Assembly: GCF_019649055.1 (NCBI RefSeq)
Contig: NW_026570647.1
Location: 1-23,136 of the forward strand
Source: Paramacrobiotus metropolitanus
Lineage: Eukaryota; Tardigrada; Eutardigrada; Parachela; Macrobiotidae
DNA: 23,136 bases
Direction of reading: 5' to 3'
Positions 19,060 to 23,136 of the stretch are shown here, in pieces (position 1 is the stretch's first letter; each line of letters opens with the position of its first letter). A model generated the notes under the pieces. It did no database searches and was not told where the DNA came from. It saw nothing but the letters and a program-made list of their open reading frames with translations. The position numbers and the translations under genes are program-made.

Positions 19060-20377
19060 GAGAGGCGCGAGACGGTTAAAATTTCAGGGACGTACTCCCG
19101 TCTGTTCGCTCCGTATCTCTCTGACTGCTAAATATACATACATTTCTTCCTTAATGCAAACGGAGAAATAACTTCGCAAAAAACAGAGTCAGCTGTCTGC
19201 ATTTCCGGTTTCTGGCAGTGACAGCTAAGAGCCGGCTCGAGTACATGTGTATAATAATAAATCATAAGGCAGAAACGCAAAATGCCATCTTCCACAAAGT
19301 ACTGTCAGTGCAGATTTCTGAATGGCATCTTTTTTTCATAGACGTTCATAATTTCTTGCTGAAAACGTTATCTGCAACCGCGCCTCCATCAAAATGTGTA
19401 CTCGTACTTATTTGTAATGCACCATTATTATGCCCACTAGCTACTGTAGTGCGATAATACTCGTACTAATAACTTACAAGAAACAGCCTCGGCTTCGCCT
19501 CCGCGTTTCTTGGTTCTAAACTCCTTGGCCGGTTTACGGATTGTTAACTTAGAACGGATAAATCTGAAGAGCCCGATCACAAAAATTTTATAAAAAAATG
19601 GATGTTTTGGTTTCGTGCAGTCGAACGCAGTTACTTTGACTTTACAGATCATTATTGTATTTTAGTACAGTTTATATGGATTGCTTAATAATTATTAAAG
19701 TGCCTTGAACTTCAGACTGCGTTAGTTCATGGTCAATGTTTCGTTTGCGGTATGAAATTCATTTCCTTGCATACCTACTCGTAGAATTCCGAAGATATTT
19801 AGTGCAGTAGCTACTTTTGTTAATTAAACGGAAGCCAGTGCTGCTGTAAAACTAGCAAGGTAAATCTGCGTTGCTGATGCTGTGCATTCATAGTACTGAG
19901 TACGTGAAATGTTTCCGCCCATAATCTCTATGCTGTTTTGAGAGGGTCAGTGAATAAGCCCGCTGTCGACGAGTGTATCGGACTTCCGAGCCTCTTGCGG
20001 ACAGCGATGTTAACACACTGTTCACTGAACACACTGAGTTACTTGCCTACCTCCCACAGAATAAGAACGCCTCCAGTAATGACAGGAGGGGATTAGGTAT
20101 TTTAGAAAACAGAAGAAAGTAAGAAAGTCAATCCACTAAGTTTAGAAATCTTCTCAAACTGAAAACTGCAAAAACAATGCCGCTGAAACAATAGTCTTCA
20201 AATGAACATAACATCATCAGCAATATAAAAATAATCGTTCGTTTTCGCAAACTTTCAAACAAACAAATAATTATCCTAACTTGACCTAAAATCGATTCAA
20301 ACACTGACACCAGTGACAACTGGTAGAAAACCGGAGTAGGCGAAATAAGAAACACGTGGTATTCAAGAATGAATAAT
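19060..20377. other. Intergenic, no convincing gene
   Basis: A short minus-strand stretch near 19486-19560 (KPAKEFRTKKRGGEAEAVSC, followed by a GTAAGT-like donor) has some protein-like texture but stands alone. The part next to 20378 is probably the 3' untranslated region of the F-box gene. Nothing else was recognised. Confidence 0.35.
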
Positions 20378-23136
20378 TTACGCTTTGAAGCATGCGTCTA
20401 GGGCTGCAATGGTAACGTTAGTCAAAGCAGAAATATCCAGCTGACGGAGATCCATAGTCTCCCAGCGTTGCATATCACCAGGGCCCGAACTGTTGAACCT
20501 GAAAATCCAAACCAGTGTCAGATCCGAATCAGCATTTAAAGGGTGAAATATATGTTATGTTCCTGAAACCGGCAACAAAAGGAGAACAATTCCTATGATA
20601 TGAACGCAGAACAATTCCTATCAAAAATAAGCGAAAACGCTTTGCACTGAATGATCACAACTTTACAGGATAGCCTGAGGCTATTCCATTTCACTGTGAA
20701 GCGGCGTTTCGTAAAGTACGATTCTATAAGCGAATCGTGGGTTAAAACACCTGATCTGATGATTACGAAAGGGCACTTACAGCTGCAGGAAAATGCGGAT
20801 GCCGGTCCATTCATCCGGGTAGACTAGCGTCTGCACCCAGCGGGCATATATCGCCCTGACCTTCTGCACCGCGCGCTGACTAACTGCCGGACAATTGGCG
20901 TTTGCGGCTGCCAAAAAGACTCGCCACTGTTCAGCCGGCGTTTCTTGAGAGGTAAAGCGCAACAGCGGATTGATCAAGTCAAGCTCAGCAACAGGGTCCT
21001 TGGGTCTAAGCTTTTCTTTCTCTGACATGGGCAGCGCTGATTCCGCATCAAAGCACAGTATTTGTTCCGCCGCACCCACGATGCCTTCCGTCGCTGTAAA
21101 GTCGATCAGCACCAGTTTCTCGCACACCGACATCAAGTCAGATAGCGAAATGCACTCGAAGGTATTATTGTGGGGATTGCGACGGGGAGCCAAAAATGAA
21201 CCAAACGCTCCGTCCGCGCAATCACGGCCGTTCTTTATTACGAGCAAAGGGAGGCGAATACCTCTGGTTTCAAATACTGTTTCCACCGACCACAGTCTTG
21301 TTAAGAGGTCAGTCAAGAAGTGAAAATGCTGTCGATCTTCGGTTAGCGTCATCGAATAGATATCTTGAGGATGTAAGCCTTCCAACATGGTTACCAATCT
21401 GTACATGAGATAGTGGCTGTAATCAGATGTTAACTCGTCATCCTTTGGTTGTCTATCGCAAGTTGCGCACAGATCGAAAAGGATGTTACGGTTGGTGGCA
21501 TATGTGCGGGAAAGTAGCCTCCACAACATGCACACTCTAGAAAACCGAAATGCACTGGTCACCGACACTGTGGTAGATATTTGTATTGTATATTCCAGTA
21601 ACCATAACTACAGCTTAGGACAAAAAAGACGCATAATCCCCACCCACAGCATTCCGAACGCATGCGGCGCAGTACGCTGCACGATTCAGCTAACATATCG
21701 GGTTATCGTACAAGTGCACTTGCCACATGCGTACGGATATCTGGGTATGGGGTTATGCGTCTTTTTAGTCCTAAGCTGTATCTGTATTCTGTATCGTATC
21801 AGGTGTCTCGCGCATACGTTAATTCCTTCACATATCAACTTTAATTTCTACTGTTGCTCATATTAATGCAATTTTGGCTTTGTTATAATTATATTTCAGC
21901 ATTGGGCACCGGCTACTGTTAAAAACCTATCCTACTCGTATAATGTCGGTCCAATTTAAAAGGTTTGTGTGTCTTAATTAATCTGTCATGTACGGCGGAC
22001 TTGCCTGTTGGCGCGCAACTGGGACTCCACATCCAGACTGAACAGAATGCATGCCAAGATCGAATGCGGAAGGTCACTGATCGCTATTTCTTCCATACCT
22101 GCGCGGAATACTGCGACGTTGACCTTATTGGAAACATGTTCGTTACATGATTTTATACAACAATCGTTAAACATCTGCTATTGTAAATGTGGGTGGGTTA
22201 TCACATTCAACCATATGTATCTGGCCGCTCAGATACGCACTCAGCAGCCAAAAACCGGTAAAATTATTATAAACAGTAAGCACTGAAATCGCAACAACAC
22301 ATGCTCACCATGTTCATTCCTATCCCACGGCGTCGCGCGTAGGGCAACATGGTGTCCCGCTGCTATCCAAGTTATGTAGTTATTGCAGGCTTCCTCTAGG
22401 GAATTTTCACTCCAGAACATACTGCGACCGGCTGCGTCACCGTGCATTTCCGCGCAGACGAAGGTCACCGTATCAACATCAAATCGCGCAAATACACGAA
22501 CACCCACATCGATGAAATAATTCTTCTGGTGCGGTCCTTCACAGGTGAACTCCATCTCATCCAAATAAACTCCCGTTCGAGTGTAAAATCGACAGTTCGA
22601 AGAACATTCATCATACCCTTCGCGTGGTGCTAGCTGGCATGTGCGTACCAGAAACATAGGTATGAAATCCGTGTCAGCCAACAAATTCGCGTTGGGGAAC
22701 CTGATGAAATGCTTTTTGTACAGAAACCCGCTAGGGTGCCCGCTAGGTTGTCCGAAGCCCTGATCTTCTTCCAGCGTTGGTAATGTCTCTACGACCAGAT
22801 TCCGGTGCACGATATGGCAGCTCAAAGTCTGTGGATTCTTCCCGGCTGGACTGTGATCATCCATGCGTACAACGAAGAACATATCGCCAACCTCCTTAAT
22901 TACAGTGCCGGGTTGGAAAACCATCGGCCCACTACACGCAGACCGCAGCGCAACTTGTACAGTGGAGCCTCGATGTCCAAAGATATCTTAGATGTAATGG
23001 TGAGGCCACATACAGCTTGCATGAATCCACTGGGCGCTGACTGTGGCAGCATCGAAGTCAACGAAGAACTTATCGCCGTCAATGTCCTGAACGTATCCCA
23101 ACCACCACTGGCCGGTGTCACGCTGTACCATTACTG
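20378..23136 (-). CDS. F-box protein with N-terminal Tudor/Agenet-like region, 5' end outside window
   Basis: Four exons join in phase: A 22309-23136 (partial), B 22005-22098, C 20781-21536, D 20378-20498. Together they make 599 codons from the first full codon at 23134. Exon A begins with WWLGYVQDIDGDKFFVDFD and AQWIHASCMWPHHY, which looks like a Tudor/Agenet-type barrel with a second related stretch (FQPGTVIKEVGDMFFVV). Exons B and C supply the F-box: DLPHSILACILFSLDVES, then RVCMLWRLL across the junction. Exon C has the family block TPAEQWRVF and YARWVQTLVYPDEW. Exon D ends in RWETMDLRQLDIS...ACFKA. F-box proteins recruit substrates to SCF ubiquitin ligases through Skp1; that role is inferred. 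The A/B donor is G|GTGAGC, B/C uses CAG|GCAAGT (GC donor), and C/D uses GTAAGT. An in-frame TAA at 22988-22990 interrupts exon A; the next ATG at 22924 would give 528 residues. It could be a pseudogene or a shorter isoform. Confidence 0.75.
21609..21780. mobile_element. MITE with ~60-bp inverted repeats inside an intron
   Basis: The ends are TA-CAGCTTAGGAC and its inverse, flanked by TA on both sides. The arms continue with AAAAAGACGCATAA, then CCCC, then CGNACGCATG, so about 60 bp pair on each side with few mismatches. The element is about 170 bp, has no coding capacity, and sits in the intron between exons B and C of the F-box gene. CAG-starting ends with a TA target fit a non-autonomous Tc1/mariner-superfamily element. 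Confidence 0.85.

Noticed and set aside
19486-19570. Minus-strand stretch KPAKEFRTKKRGGEAEAVSC followed by a GTAAGT-like donor
   Set aside because: Protein-like and donor-like, but no second exon or start could be matched in phase, and composition alone is weak evidence.
1-23136. tRNA, rRNA, CRISPR array or bacterial operon
   Set aside because: A reading of both strands by eye found no cloverleaf with a TTCGA-type loop, no rRNA-like segment, and no spaced identical repeats. The only tandem array is the 10-bp minisatellite.

Overview
This is animal nuclear DNA. It has short introns with GTAAGT donors and TTTTCAG acceptors, an AATAAA-type polyadenylation signal, TATA boxes, A/T-rich gaps and several transposon families. 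No bacterial operons, rRNA or tRNA genes were found. The best-supported host gene has the build of a lineage-expanded F-box family that I associate with tardigrades (Hypsibius/Ramazzottius-like). That assignment rests on protein style only and is an inference.

Layout. Positions 400-694 hold a 10-bp A/T-rich minisatellite. About 893-2500 is bounded by inverted repeats and carries decayed coding-like sequence. About 2500-6014 (minus) is a DIRS-order, Ngaro-like tyrosine-recombinase retrotransposon: a SAP/zinc-finger Gag, reverse transcriptase plus RNase H, and a recombinase cut off after its N-terminal part. It carries at least three frameshifts. 7670-8048 is a foldback/MITE-like repeat. 9190-10570 (plus) is a 5'-truncated, frameshifted second element of the same order, keeping the end of RNase H and a recombinase with all catalytic residues. 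10755-11092 is a three-frame relic of a Cys-rich protein.

The right half has host genes, all on the minus strand. 14352-14804 is a clean two-exon gene for a small secreted protein. 18247-18812 is a small membrane protein, probably two exons. 20378-23136 is a four-exon F-box gene entering from the right edge. Its 5' exon resembles a Tudor/Agenet-like barrel (WWLGYVQDIDGDKFFV) and its F-box is split over an intron that appears to use a GC donor. Two broken relatives lie at 11687-12570 and 17258-17575, so this is a local birth-and-death cluster. The main copy has one in-frame TAA in its first visible exon.

Two further short inverted-repeat elements sit at 17007-17163 and inside an F-box gene intron (21609-21780). 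The rest is apparently non-coding. I see no complete mobile element and no operon-like system. The most interesting items are the F-box family with its decay products, the secreted protein, and the repeat architecture.
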